DNA of 50,694 nt from Candidatus Woesebacteria bacterium GW2011_GWB1_33_22 (GTDB lineage: Bacteria; Patescibacteriota; Microgenomatia; UBA8517). Under the pieces are notes generated by a model, which ran no database searches, was not told where the DNA came from, and saw nothing but the letters and a program-made list of their open reading frames with translations. Where the stretch lies: contig LBOW01000006.1 of the NCBI GenBank assembly GCA_000989765.1, positions 1 through 50,694 on the forward strand, in the 5' to 3' direction. The position numbers and the translations under genes are program-made. This document shows positions 23,927 through 31,304 of the stretch, piece after piece (the first letter of the stretch is position 1; the number at the start of each line of letters is the position of its first letter).

Positions 23927-24424
23927 GTATAAATATTTTAAAATTAAATCAAAAATTAAAAATCCAAGTGGAACAAAGAGTAGGGTGCTTACTAATTGAT
24001 ACTTCAAGAATGGCAGCCCATTAAAATAAGAAGACATCAGTCCTAAGATTGTTTTAGGGTACATTCCCCATGAATCAAGGGCCCAAACTCCAAAATTAGT
24101 CCAGAAAAAGAAAAATAAGTTAGATGATATTCCTGCCAGTGTCCCTGAAAAAATATTATTTAGTTTTAAATTTTTAAAGTGTTTTATAAATAAAATAGGG
24201 ATTAAAAATCCACTCCAAGTAAATATAAAAATATTATTGTTTCCAATGATTAAATCAGAAGAAATCATCAGAAGAGAAGTTAAGAGTAAAGAAGATTTAG
24301 GATTTAGATAAAAAGCACTTAAAACCATGGCCAAAGTAACAAGTTCAAAGTTTGGGCCTAGATCAAAAACTGTTCTTTCTAAAAAAGCCAGAAAGAATAT
24401 GAAATAAACAAGGTAATTTTTCAT
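23882..24424 (-). CDS. DUF6580-like multi-pass membrane protein (possible uptake S-component)
   Basis: The 180 residues have about five membrane segments. The motif FFFFWTNFGVWALDSWGMYPKTILGLMSSYFNGLPFLKYQL matches the conserved core of DUF6580 proteins (N-x-GVW...YP.T..GL..Y..G.PF). These resemble substrate-binding S-components of energy-coupling transporters. The gene is downstream of, and overlaps by 1 base, a DUF4430 lipoprotein-like gene (TAATG). The pair may bind and import a cofactor such as cobalamin; this is inference. Confidence 0.65.
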   Translation of the reverse strand: MKNYLVYFIFFLAFLERTVFDLGPNFELVTLAMVLSAFYLNPKSSLLLTSLLMISSDLIIGNNNIFIFTWSGFLIPILFIKHFKNLKLNNIFSGTLAGISSNLFFFFWTNFGVWALDSWGMYPKTILGLMSSYFNGLPFLKYQLVSTLLFVPLGFLIFDLILKYLYSKNFIFKLRQITAF

Positions 24425-24837
24425 TAGTATTTTGGAGTTTCATATTTCCACAAAACAGTATCATTTTCCTTTAATGAGTAAAGATCAGCTGCTTTGTCTC
24501 CTGAAACATTATTTACATAATAAATCCAAGATTTTTTTGTTCCAGATTCAAGAATACCTATCTTTTTAACAAAAACGCCAAAATCATATTGCTGTGTTTC
24601 CAAATATATTCCCTGTTTTTCAGTTTCTGATTTTAGGATTGAAAAAGCAGTATCAGTCTCTTTTGCATTAATTTCATATGAATTTGCATTCTCATCCCCA
24701 TAATCAATAATTAGGGTAGTTTTGAATTCTTGAGCCTGTGGTTTTGCTGTCTGAATGTCCTGTTTTGTCCTAAAGCTGTAGACTATAGTCAACAAGCCAA
24801 TAGCAGTCACTGCAACTAAATACCAGTATTTTTTCAT
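24424..24837 (-). CDS. DUF4430-domain exported protein
   Basis: The protein has 137 residues with an N-terminal membrane anchor (YLVAVTAIGLLTIVYSF). From residue 40 there is a DUF4430 domain (TTLIIDYGDEN...TAFSILK...W IYYVNNVSGDKAADLYSLKENDTVLWKYE). The fold is shared with the C-terminal domain of transcobalamin-like binding proteins. The Shine-Dalgarno AGGAAGAC precedes the ATG. It is the first gene of an operon with the DUF6580-like membrane protein. It is likely an external ligand-binding partner of that transporter. Confidence 0.75.
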   Translation of the reverse strand: MKKYWYLVAVTAIGLLTIVYSFRTKQDIQTAKPQAQEFKTTLIIDYGDENANSYEINAKETDTAFSILKSETEKQGIYLETQQYDFGVFVKKIGILESGTKKSWIYYVNNVSGDKAADLYSLKENDTVLWKYETPKY

Positions 24838-25399
24838 GTCTTCCTATTTAAAATTATGTTACACTTTTTGTAAAGTGGGAATTAATGTTTTGATACATGA
24901 TAAGGCCTTGCGTGTACACTCAATAGTAGTCTCTGCTAACGATGGTATTACTACTACTTTTGCAGTTGTGGCAGGTTCTCTTGGAGCTTCCCTTTCTCCT
25001 AGCATTATTTTAATTCTTGGTTTTGCTAATCTTTTTGCAGATGGTTTGTCTATGGCAACAGGATCATATTTGGGTGTTAAATCTGAAATAGAATTTGAAG
25101 AGGATAATGGGCAGAAAATTGAAGTTGGAAAAGAACCAATTAAAAACGCTGTTACAACCTTTATATCATTTGTTGTTGCCGGTTTGGTACCAATATTGCC
25201 TTATATATTCAAAATGAACAATAGTTTTATTGTCTCAATAATTCTTGTTTTTTTAGCTTTAAATATGGTTGGAATTATACGAGCAAAATTAACAGGCAAG
25301 AATATTATTAAAACCGCAATAGAAAACACATTAATTGGTGGATCAGCAGCCTTTGTTGCATATGGTGTTGGATATTTAGTCAGAAGATATTTAATTTAA
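24836..25399 (+). CDS. VIT1/CCC1-family membrane transporter
   Basis: The 187 residues carry the CCC1/VIT core: SIVVSANDGITTTFAVVAGSLGASLSPSIILILGFANLFADGLSMATGSYLG (residues 29-80), then further membrane helices. Family members move Fe2+ or Mn2+. The metal-binding cytoplasmic region between helices is short (KSEIEFEEDNGQKIEVGKEP). The start is uncertain: ATG 24836 overlaps the divergent gene's first bases; GTG 24875 or TTG 24890 are alternatives that would remove a non-family N-terminus. Confidence 0.75.
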   Translation: MSSYLKLCYTFCKVGINVLIHDKALRVHSIVVSANDGITTTFAVVAGSLGASLSPSIILILGFANLFADGLSMATGSYLGVKSEIEFEEDNGQKIEVGKEPIKNAVTTFISFVVAGLVPILPYIFKMNNSFIVSIILVFLALNMVGIIRAKLTGKNIIKTAIENTLIGGSAAFVAYGVGYLVRRYLI

Positions 25400-25400
25400 G

Positions 25401-25429
25401 GCTTGCCCTGAGCGAGGCCGAAGGGGGGT
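25401..25429 (+). repeat. REP-like palindrome remnant
   Basis: CCTGAGCGAGGCCGAAGG within 25401-25429 matches the common short repeat with core CTGAGCGA..CGAAGG found between genes in many bacterial genomes. Only one copy is in this window. It lies between the VIT gene and the next small ORF. Confidence 0.45.
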
Positions 25430-25437
25430 GGTAAAAA

Positions 25438-25611
25438 ATGACAAAACTTGAATCTAAAAAATATTCTAAAGTGTTAATGACAGGATCTTTTGTGGCAGTA
25501 GCTTTGGCGGGTGTAGGTTATTTAGGTTTTGACTTTTGGTTAGCATCAACACAATGGCTATTGGTTTCTGCAGTTTTGGCGTTATTTGGTGTTTATATGA
25601 AACTTTCTTAA
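25438..25611 (+). CDS. 57-residue membrane protein
   Basis: The small ORF has two hydrophobic segments (VLMTGSFVAVALAGVGYLG and WLLVSAVLALFGVYM) separated by a short polar turn. GGGGGGTGG upstream of the ATG is a plausible Shine-Dalgarno. It is not recognised. It follows the VIT gene by 38 bases and may be co-transcribed. Confidence 0.45.
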   Translation: MTKLESKKYSKVLMTGSFVAVALAGVGYLGFDFWLASTQWLLVSAVLALFGVYMKLS

Positions 25612-25670
25612 AAGTTTAAAGTTTGACTAAGCCTGGCGGTAATTGTGCGTTAAATTTGCGGAGAAAACAT

Positions 25671-25703
25671 AGAATTTAGATATTAGACACTAGAATCTAG
25701 TAG
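25671..25703 (+). repeat. CTAGA-type intergenic repeat, copy 1
   Basis: The block contains TTAGATATTAGACACTAGA and ATCTAGTAG, made of alternating TAGA/TCTA words. It is one of six related blocks between 25.6 and 36.6 kb. Confidence 0.6.
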
Positions 25704-25705
25704 GC

Positions 25706-25734
25706 TTGACAAACACTAAATACAGTAGTATTCT
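25706..25734 (+). promoter_or_regulatory. Sigma70-type promoter
   Basis: TTGACA (25706-25711), a 17-base spacer and TATTCT (25729-25734) predict a start near 25741, four bases before the ATG at 25745. The mRNA would be nearly leaderless. Confidence 0.75.
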
Positions 25735-25744
25735 TCGCCTGCAT

Positions 25745-26215
25745 ATGAATTATAATCGAAAAGACATCTTGGTTGGCCTTGTTATTGTGGTTGTTGTTGT
25801 TTTGGGAGTACTTCTATTTAAGAAGTTAAAGACAGCTAAAGTTTTATCTACTCCTGTCCCACAAGAAATAAGCTTTAAGAATGACATTGAAGATAGTTTT
25901 AAGTTTGATATTCCAGATAATGTTAAAACCACAGAACTTAAAGATGTATCAGGTAGTAATGGTAGGGGAATTGCTACTTCAACAGAAGTTTTAGCAGATA
26001 TTGAAGATCCTGTAACTGGTTATTTTTACGAAGCTTGGTTACAAGGTTCAAATAACCAAGACCTTATATCTTTAGGAAAACTTCGAATCGCTAAGGGTGG
26101 ATGGCTTTTGGAATATGAAGGTAGTAAATATCCGGAATACAAAAAAATTATTATCTCTCTTGAAAAAGTATTTGATTCTAATTTAGAGAAAAGAATTCTT
26201 GAAGGCACTTTTTAA
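25745..26215 (+). CDS. Membrane-anchored exported protein, unknown function
   Basis: The 156 residues have an N-terminal anchor (DILVGLVIVVVVVLGVLLF, residues 7-25) and an extracytoplasmic domain (residues 35-156) with a pattern like small PsbP/DUF-type CPR exported domains (FKFDIPDNVKT, ISLEKVFDSN). The ATG at 25745 is preferred over an upstream TTG because that TTG is the -35 box of a consensus promoter. The family is not recognised with confidence. Confidence 0.6.
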   Translation: MNYNRKDILVGLVIVVVVVLGVLLFKKLKTAKVLSTPVPQEISFKNDIEDSFKFDIPDNVKTTELKDVSGSNGRGIATSTEVLADIEDPVTGYFYEAWLQGSNNQDLISLGKLRIAKGGWLLEYEGSKYPEYKKIIISLEKVFDSNLEKRILEGTF

Positions 26216-26245
26216 ATTCTTCTATTTAAGCTAATATTAATTAGA

Positions 26246-26707
26246 ATGCGAAAGGCTATTTTATTTTTTGTTTTATTTATAATCTTTATTGCCTTTGCTG
26301 TTTTTTTAACAAACGCATTTGTACTTCAAAAGAATTATTTTGAAAATAAAAACGGGAACTCTCAAGCTGAAACTGGTCCAGATTTGAAAGAAGACTATGA
26401 AAGGGCCATAAATGAAAAAAGAGTGTTAGTGTTATATTTTACATCCAATTGGTGCCAGAAATGTATAGATCAAGAAAATGTTAATAAACAAGTATTTGAT
26501 GAACTGGTTAGTGAAGGTGTGGTGGGTTTAAAAATTCATATTTTGGATTCAGAAACAACAATAGAAACTGATGCTCTTTCTCAGAAATTTGATGTTACTA
26601 AAGAACAATCCTTTGTAATTTTGGATAAAAATGGAGTCGTGTATTTTAAATACACTGGTATTTTAGAAAAAGATTTGTTAAAACAAAAAATATTGGAAGC
26701 GAGGTGA
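26246..26707 (+). CDS. Membrane-anchored thioredoxin-like protein
   Basis: The 153 residues start with a signal anchor (AILFFVLFIIFIAFAVFLT), followed by a thioredoxin-fold domain with the redox pair WCQKC (VLYFTSNWCQKCIDQENVNKQVFDEL). The domain resembles the C-terminal domain of DsbD or TlpA-type proteins. It probably reduces or relays electrons to disulphides on the cell exterior. A TAATAT box ends 8 bases before the ATG (short leader). The next gene, glutaredoxin, follows directly and may share its redox role. Confidence 0.75.
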   Translation: MRKAILFFVLFIIFIAFAVFLTNAFVLQKNYFENKNGNSQAETGPDLKEDYERAINEKRVLVLYFTSNWCQKCIDQENVNKQVFDELVSEGVVGLKIHILDSETTIETDALSQKFDVTKEQSFVILDKNGVVYFKYTGILEKDLLKQKILEAR

Positions 26708-26712
26708 TTTAT

Positions 26713-26964
26713 ATGAATTATACAATTTATTCAACAACAACATGTCCATACTGCAAAATGTTAAAGAATTATTTAACATCAAAAAATGTTTCATATACGG
26801 AAAAATTAGTTGATCAAGATGAAACCGCAAGAAACGAAATGATGGTGGAATCTGGTGGATTTTTGGGCGTACCGTTTAGTGTCATCACCAAAGACGATGG
26901 AACAAAAGAAACAGTTATCGGTTTTGACAAAGGCAGGTTGGAGAAGCTAGTAGCTAGTAACTAG
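26713..26964 (+). CDS. Glutaredoxin
   Basis: The 83 residues form a glutaredoxin with the active site CPYC (YSTTTCPYCKMLKNYL) and the following GVPFSVI segment (cis-proline). The ATG at 26713 has the Shine-Dalgarno GAGGTGA 5 bases upstream, formed by the end of the previous gene. An in-frame GTG at 26704 is less likely. The last codons (LVASN and stop) are encoded by the CTAGA-type repeat at 26947-26978, so the C-terminus may be recent. Confidence 0.85.
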   Translation: MNYTIYSTTTCPYCKMLKNYLTSKNVSYTEKLVDQDETARNEMMVESGGFLGVPFSVITKDDGTKETVIGFDKGRLEKLVASN

Positions 26965-26978
26965 AATCTAGATTCTAA
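26947..26978 (+). repeat. CTAGA-type repeat, copy 2
   Basis: Contains CTAGTAACTAGAATCTAGA plus TTCTAA. It supplies the last codons and stop of glutaredoxin, and its TAGATT lies 8 bases before the tpiA start. Confidence 0.65.
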
Positions 26979-26982
26979 ATAT

Positions 26983-27642
26983 ATGATTTTTTTAAATTTC
27001 AAAAATTATCAAAGTGGAACAGGAGAGTCAGCTCTTGATATGGCAAAAATTGTTGACGAGGTGTCCCACACATCTGGGGTAAAGATTGTTTCTGTTGTAC
27101 AAGCACTTGATATCAGGGAAGTTGTTTTGGAGGTTTCCACTGAAGTATGGTCACAAAAGATTGATCCTGTAGAATTTGGTGCAAGTACAGGAAGTATCCT
27201 GCCTGAAGCAGTTATTGATGATGGTGCTGTAGGCACATTTTTAAATCACTCAGAAAATAGACTCTTAACCTTTGAAGATTTATCTAAAGCTCATGATAGG
27301 GCAAAGGAAGTGGGTTTAAAAACATTGATTTTTGCAAAAGATGTTGAAGAGCTTCTAAAAATAACTTCACTAAATCCAGATTTCATATCATATGAACCAC
27401 CTGAACTTATAGGAAGTAAAGACATATCAGTAGCTACAGCCAAACCGGATGTTATTGCCCAAGCGGTAGAAATTTCTAAAAAATCTGGAATTCCATTAGT
27501 TGTTGGTGCAGGAGTTCATTCGGCACAAGACGTTAAAAAATGTTTAAGTTTGGGTGCGGTAGGTGTGGCAGTTGCCAGTGATGTTATGAAGGCACTTGAT
27601 CCCAAAAAAGAACTTTTAGATTTAACAGAAGGGTTTCGCTAG
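26983..27642 (+). CDS. tpiA: Triosephosphate isomerase (short archaeal-type)
   Basis: The 219 residues are close to archaeal TIM length and about 30 shorter than most bacterial ones. Catalytic residues are visible: NFKNY (lysine), FLNHSENR (histidine) and ISYEPPELIG (glutamate), plus the phosphate loop VVGAGVHSAQD. It interconverts dihydroxyacetone phosphate and glyceraldehyde-3-phosphate. It opens a run of central carbon genes (rpiB, pgk, gap, transketolase, aldolase). A repeat-derived TAGATT 8 bases upstream may act as its -10. Confidence 0.93.
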   Translation: MIFLNFKNYQSGTGESALDMAKIVDEVSHTSGVKIVSVVQALDIREVVLEVSTEVWSQKIDPVEFGASTGSILPEAVIDDGAVGTFLNHSENRLLTFEDLSKAHDRAKEVGLKTLIFAKDVEELLKITSLNPDFISYEPPELIGSKDISVATAKPDVIAQAVEISKKSGIPLVVGAGVHSAQDVKKCLSLGAVGVAVASDVMKALDPKKELLDLTEGFR

Positions 27643-27673
27643 TAGCTAGACATTAGAATCTAGAATTTAGACT
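27639..27673 (+). repeat. CTAGA-type repeat, copy 3
   Basis: CTAGTAGCTAGACATTAGA and following ATCTAGAATTTAG lie at and just after the tpiA stop and before the IVP gene start. Confidence 0.6.
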
Positions 27674-27676
27674 GAG

Positions 27677-28039
27677 ATGACAAAAACATATAGAGAGCTA
27701 ATTGTTTGGCAAAAATCGTACAAATTATCGCTGTTGATTTATGAACAAACAAGCAGGTTTCCAAAAAGTGAGATTTATTCTTTAACCTCACAAGTAAGAA
27801 GAGCGGTTGTTTCCATTCCTTCAAACATTGCTGAGGGGTATTGTAGATATAGCAAAAAAGAATACATCCAATTTTTACAAATTGCTTACGGTTCTGGAGC
27901 CGAATTAGAAACACAGGTTCTTTTGGCTAAAGATTTAAAGTACATATCAGAAAAAGATTATTATGAAATGTCAGATTTGTTATTGGAAGTGATGAAGATG
28001 TTAAATTCGCTAATTGCAAAAGTTCGATCTAGTATCTAA
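27677..28039 (+). CDS. Four helix bundle protein (23S rRNA intervening-sequence protein family)
   Basis: The 120 residues match the four-helix-bundle IVP family. Signature segments are LIVWQKSYKLSLLIYEQTSRFPKSEIYSLTSQVRRAVVSIPSNIAEG and YGSGAELETQV. The function in the cell is unknown; members are encoded in 23S rRNA insertions and also as stand-alone genes in CPR. Here it is inserted between tpiA and rpiB and flanked on both sides by CTAGA-type repeats, which suggests an inserted cassette. The stop codon is inside repeat copy 4. Confidence 0.88.
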   Translation: MTKTYRELIVWQKSYKLSLLIYEQTSRFPKSEIYSLTSQVRRAVVSIPSNIAEGYCRYSKKEYIQFLQIAYGSGAELETQVLLAKDLKYISEKDYYEMSDLLLEVMKMLNSLIAKVRSSI

Positions 28040-28058
28040 TATCTAGATTCTAGTTACT
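28026..28058 (+). repeat. CTAGA-type repeat, copy 4
   Basis: GATCTAGTATCTAATATCT followed by AGATTCTAG overlaps the last codons of the four helix bundle gene and ends 7 bases before rpiB. Confidence 0.6.
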
Positions 28059-28064
28059 TGATTT

Positions 28065-28514
28065 ATGAAAATATATATTGGTGCGGATCATAGAGGCTAC
28101 TCATTAAAAGAAAAAATAAATAAGTGGCTATTTGAAATGGAATATGAATTTATGGATCTTGGGGCAAGCAGTTTAGATCCTATCGATGACTACACCAAGT
28201 ATGCAACTGAGGTGGCTTCACTTGTTTCAAAAGATAAAGAAGCCTTGGGAGTTTTGATTTGTGGAAGTGGAGTGGGCGTTGAGGTTATAGCAAACAAGTT
28301 TGATGGTGTGAGAGCTGGAATAGGAAAAGACGCCATGCAGGTTAAAAAAGGAAGAATTGATGACGATATGAATATACTAGCCATAGCTTCAGATTACACA
28401 ACGGAAAAAGAGGCCAAGGCCATGTTAATCGCTTTCTTGGAAAGCAGGTTTTCAGCTAAAGAGAGATACAAAAGAAGACTTTCAGATATCTCAAAAATTG
28501 AAGCTAATAATTGA
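28065..28514 (+). CDS. rpiB: Ribose-5-phosphate isomerase B
   Basis: The 149 residues match RpiB/LacAB: IGADHRGYSLKEKI at the N-terminus, the catalytic cysteine in LICGSGVGVEV, and the GVRAGIGKD and DDDMNILAIASDY segments. It interconverts ribose-5-P and ribulose-5-P. With the split transketolase it forms the non-oxidative pentose phosphate route that feeds nucleotide synthesis. It starts directly after a CTAGA-type repeat. Confidence 0.93.
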   Translation: MKIYIGADHRGYSLKEKINKWLFEMEYEFMDLGASSLDPIDDYTKYATEVASLVSKDKEALGVLICGSGVGVEVIANKFDGVRAGIGKDAMQVKKGRIDDDMNILAIASDYTTEKEAKAMLIAFLESRFSAKERYKRRLSDISKIEANN

Positions 28515-28550
28515 TTAGTTAACCTTCCATGATTTCATTCTAGGTTGTGT

Positions 28551-28630
28551 GTGTGTGTGAATGTCAATATGAGCTTAGCTTTTGTCAAGGTCTGACCCTG
28601 TAAGCGCTTTCAAGGTCCGACCTTTTAAGA
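28551..28630 (+). repeat. Paired GGTCNGACC palindrome element, copy A
   Basis: GTGTGTGTGAATGTCAA (28551-28567) is followed by AAGGTCTGACC (28587-28597) and, 16 bases on, AAGGTCCGACCTTTT (28612-28626). The same order and motifs occur at 43761-43851, and a shorter version at 38797-38840. It lies between rpiB and pgk. Confidence 0.6.
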
Positions 28631-28636
28631 TAGAAT
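28631..28636 (+). promoter_or_regulatory. -10 box of leaderless pgk promoter
   Basis: TAGAAT ends exactly six bases before the pgk ATG at 28643. A weak TTTCAA lies 17 bases upstream (28608-28613). Confidence 0.55.
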
Positions 28637-28642
28637 TAAAAT

Positions 28643-29572
28643 ATGAATTTACCAAAGATTACAGATTTGGATGTAAATAAAAAAAGAGTTTTGGTTAGAC
28701 TTGATTTGGATATTAAAGAATTTAATGAAAACGACTTAAGGCTTAAATCAGCAACCAAAACACTAGATTATTTAAAAGATAAAGCGTCAGAAATAATTAT
28801 TATTGCTCATAGGGGCAGGCCTGAGGGAAAAGTTAATGATAATTTGAGCTTAAAAATATTTCAACCCTATTTTGATAAATGGGGAGCTAAGTTAGAAGAA
28901 AACTTGAGATTTGATAAAGGCGAAGAGGAAAATGATCCTGAATTTGCAAAAAAACTTGCCAGCTTAGGTGATGTTTTTATAAACGATGCTTTTGCAAGTT
29001 CTCATAGAAACCACGCCTCAATTGTAGCTATTCCAAAATTATTGCCAACCGCTTTTGGTTTTAGATTTTTAGAAGAGATAAAAAATTTGGGCAAAAACTT
29101 TAATAAACCAGTAGTTGTTGTTATAAGTGGAATCAAAAAAGACAAAGTTGAAATGGCTAAAAAATTATCAAATATTTATGACAAAGTTTTAGTTGGAGGT
29201 AGATTACCCGAATATATGGAAAGTTCAAACTCTGACAAATTAATTATTGGTAATTTAATTCAAGATAAAGAAGATATTACGATTAATACTATAGAAAAAT
29301 TTAAAAGTGAATTAAATAAAGCAGGTACTATTATATTAGCTGGAGTATTGGGTAAGTATGAAGATGAAGGACACTCTCAAGGAACAAAAGAAATCTTTGA
29401 TTTCGTCTCGAAGCTATCTGCTTTCAAGATCGCTGGGGGTGGAGATACAGAGACGGCTATTGGTCGTTTGTCTATAGCTAATAGCTTCGATTGGATTTCA
29501 GTTGGTGGTGGAGCAATGATAGAATTTTTAATCAACAAAACACTTCCTGCTATTGAAGCAATTAAAATTTAA
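28643..29572 (+). CDS. pgk: Phosphoglycerate kinase (compact form)
   Basis: At 309 residues this is about 80 shorter than usual PGK. N-terminal domain motifs are VLVRLDLD, IAHRGRPEGK, ENLRFDKGEEENDPEFAKKLA, and VFINDAFASSHRNHASI. The C-terminal nucleotide domain is reduced but keeps GTIILAGVLGKYEDEGHSQGT and the GGGDTETAI phosphate motif. It makes ATP from 1,3-bisphosphoglycerate. The shortening lies mainly in the linker and nucleotide domain (residues 140-230). A leaderless promoter precedes it; gap follows 15 bases after the stop. Confidence 0.92.
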   Translation: MNLPKITDLDVNKKRVLVRLDLDIKEFNENDLRLKSATKTLDYLKDKASEIIIIAHRGRPEGKVNDNLSLKIFQPYFDKWGAKLEENLRFDKGEEENDPEFAKKLASLGDVFINDAFASSHRNHASIVAIPKLLPTAFGFRFLEEIKNLGKNFNKPVVVVISGIKKDKVEMAKKLSNIYDKVLVGGRLPEYMESSNSDKLIIGNLIQDKEDITINTIEKFKSELNKAGTIILAGVLGKYEDEGHSQGTKEIFDFVSKLSAFKIAGGGDTETAIGRLSIANSFDWISVGGGAMIEFLINKTLPAIEAIKI

Positions 29573-29581
29573 ATCTATACT
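29553..29581 (+). promoter_or_regulatory. Promoter of leaderless gap mRNA
   Basis: TTGAAG (29553-29558, inside the pgk 3' end), a 17-base spacer and TATACT (29576-29581). The -10 ends exactly six bases before the gap ATG at 29588. Confidence 0.65.
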
Positions 29582-29587
29582 AAATTT

Positions 29588-30655
29588 ATGGTAACTGTAG
29601 GTATTAACGGATTCGGTCGTATAGGTCGTTTGGCTTTTAGGATTGGTGTATCAAAACACTTGGATGAGATTAAATTTGGTGCCATAAACACTTCAGGTTC
29701 AATGCCTGCTTCAAGTTGGGCACATCTTGTTAATTACGACACTATGTATCGAGAGTACGAGTACAAAGTACAAAGTACAGAGAATTCTCTTTTAATCCCA
29801 GAAAGAAATGTGGATGTACCAATTTTAGCGGAGAAAGATCCTGCCCTTATTCCTTGGGGGAAGTATGGTGTTGATGTTGTTATAGAAGCTACTGGAAGAT
29901 TCACCTCGGAAGAGGATGCTAAAAAACACGCATTAGGTGGGGCTAAAAGAGTAATTATCTCGGCTCCTAGTAAAGGGGGAAATGTGGGCACATATGTAAT
30001 AGGGGTTAATGAGGTTAAAAAAGATGCGGTTGTTCTTTCAAATGCTAGTTGCACTACAAACTGTGTTGCTCCTGTTGCTGCAGTAATGCATGCTAAGTTT
30101 GGGATTGAAAAAGCTATGATGACTACAGTTCATAGTTATACCGATGACCAGAATTTACAAGATGGATCACATAAAGATTTGAGGAGGGCGAGAGCGGCGG
30201 CAGTTAATATAGTTCCAACAACTACAGGTGCAGCGGTTGCAGTTACAGAAACTATTCCAGAATTAAAAGGCTTATTTGATGGTATGGCATTAAGAGTTCC
30301 AGTTGCAACAGGGTCGTTAACTGACTTTACCTTTCTATTAAAGAAAAATGTAACAGTTGAAGAGGTAAATAATGCATTTAAAGAAGCCGTAGAAAACACC
30401 ATATATAAGGGAATACTGGGGATTTCTGAGGGATTTTTAGTTTCAAGCGATATTATTGGAAGATCGGAGTCTGCGATTGTTGATTTACCATTAACTCAGG
30501 TTGTCGCGGGAAATATGGTTAAAGTTTTTGCTTGGTATGACAATGAGTGGGGATATGCTAACCGTCTTGTGGAACAAGTAATACGTGTAGGAAGATCTTT
30601 AGAGAGTAATTTAGTACCTACTGACAGTATTACCTTGTTGCATACCAGTAACTAG
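29588..30655 (+). CDS. gap: Glyceraldehyde-3-phosphate dehydrogenase, type I
   Basis: The 355 residues have the NAD motif GINGFGRIGRLAFR and the active site SNASCTTNCVAP (catalytic cysteine). HSYTDDQNLQDG, the phosphate site RAAAVNIVPTTTGAA and the C-terminal WYDNEWGYANR are also present. It oxidises glyceraldehyde-3-phosphate. A small insertion sits around residues 55-75 relative to common forms. The end (HTSN and stop) lies in a CTAGA-type repeat. It has its own promoter inside the pgk 3' end. Confidence 0.96.
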   Translation: MVTVGINGFGRIGRLAFRIGVSKHLDEIKFGAINTSGSMPASSWAHLVNYDTMYREYEYKVQSTENSLLIPERNVDVPILAEKDPALIPWGKYGVDVVIEATGRFTSEEDAKKHALGGAKRVIISAPSKGGNVGTYVIGVNEVKKDAVVLSNASCTTNCVAPVAAVMHAKFGIEKAMMTTVHSYTDDQNLQDGSHKDLRRARAAAVNIVPTTTGAAVAVTETIPELKGLFDGMALRVPVATGSLTDFTFLLKKNVTVEEVNNAFKEAVENTIYKGILGISEGFLVSSDIIGRSESAIVDLPLTQVVAGNMVKVFAWYDNEWGYANRLVEQVIRVGRSLESNLVPTDSITLLHTSN

Positions 30656-30686
30656 ATACTAGTATCTAGAATCTAGATTCTAACTA
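30647..30686 (+). repeat. CTAGA-type repeat, copy 5
   Basis: AGTAACTAGATACTAGTATC, then TAGAATCTAGATTCTAACTA. It contains the gap stop codon. Its TAGATT (30674-30679) lies 8 bases before the next ATG (30688), as in copy 2 before tpiA. Confidence 0.65.
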
Positions 30687-30687
30687 T

Positions 30688-31302
30688 ATGGATGATTTAA
30701 AGAAATATTCAGAGCATGACGGCTTTATTAAAAATATAGCCTTCTTTGGTGATGCTAATATCTCAGAAACAGACGAGACTTATACTCAAGCGTTCAAGTT
30801 AGCTGAAATTCTTTCTGGTGAAGGTTATATCATTGTTGATGGTGGCGGACCCGGAGTGATGGAAGCTGCAACAAACGGAGCCAAAAAAGGCGGTGGAAAA
30901 ACAATTACTGTTACTTTTGATCCGACCAATGCCCCCGGATTTGAGGGTAAATATATTGGCAATGTCCCGGATACTGAAATTGTAACTACAAACTATATTG
31001 AAAGGATGTTTAAACTGATGGAAATGGGAGATATTTTTATTATGTTTAAAGGCGGAACGGGGACAATTTCAGAATTTGGTACGGCTTGGGTTTTAGCTAA
31101 ACTTTATTTTGGTTGCCATAAACCATTTATACTTTTTGGTGATTTTTGGGTTGAAGTCATTGATGTTATGAGGAAAAATTTAAATATTGACTCAAAAGAG
31201 ATGTCGGTTTTTGAGATTGCAAGTGATATTGAAGATGTGCCTGCAATAATTGCTAAGTTTGAGAAAAGTATTTCCGAAAGGCCGTACTGTGCCATAAATT
31301 AA
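30688..31302 (+). CDS. LOG-family (Lonely Guy) nucleotide-binding protein
   Basis: The 204 residues have a Rossmann-like fold with IAFFGDANISETDETY, the GGGPGVMEAATNGAKKGGG segment and FKGGTGTISEFGTAW, matching the LOG/lysine decarboxylase-like family (GGGxGTxxE). Relatives hydrolyse nucleotide 5'-monophosphates or act as phosphoribohydrolases. The position between gap and transketolase fits a role in ribose-phosphate or nucleotide salvage; this is inference. The transketolase gene follows after 2 bases. Confidence 0.82.
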   Translation: MDDLKKYSEHDGFIKNIAFFGDANISETDETYTQAFKLAEILSGEGYIIVDGGGPGVMEAATNGAKKGGGKTITVTFDPTNAPGFEGKYIGNVPDTEIVTTNYIERMFKLMEMGDIFIMFKGGTGTISEFGTAWVLAKLYFGCHKPFILFGDFWVEVIDVMRKNLNIDSKEMSVFEIASDIEDVPAIIAKFEKSISERPYCAIN

Positions 31303-31304
31303 AA

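Noticed and set aside
25706-25744. TTG start at 25706 for the exported protein
   Set aside because: This TTG is part of the -35 box of a consensus promoter; the ATG at 25745 is the start.
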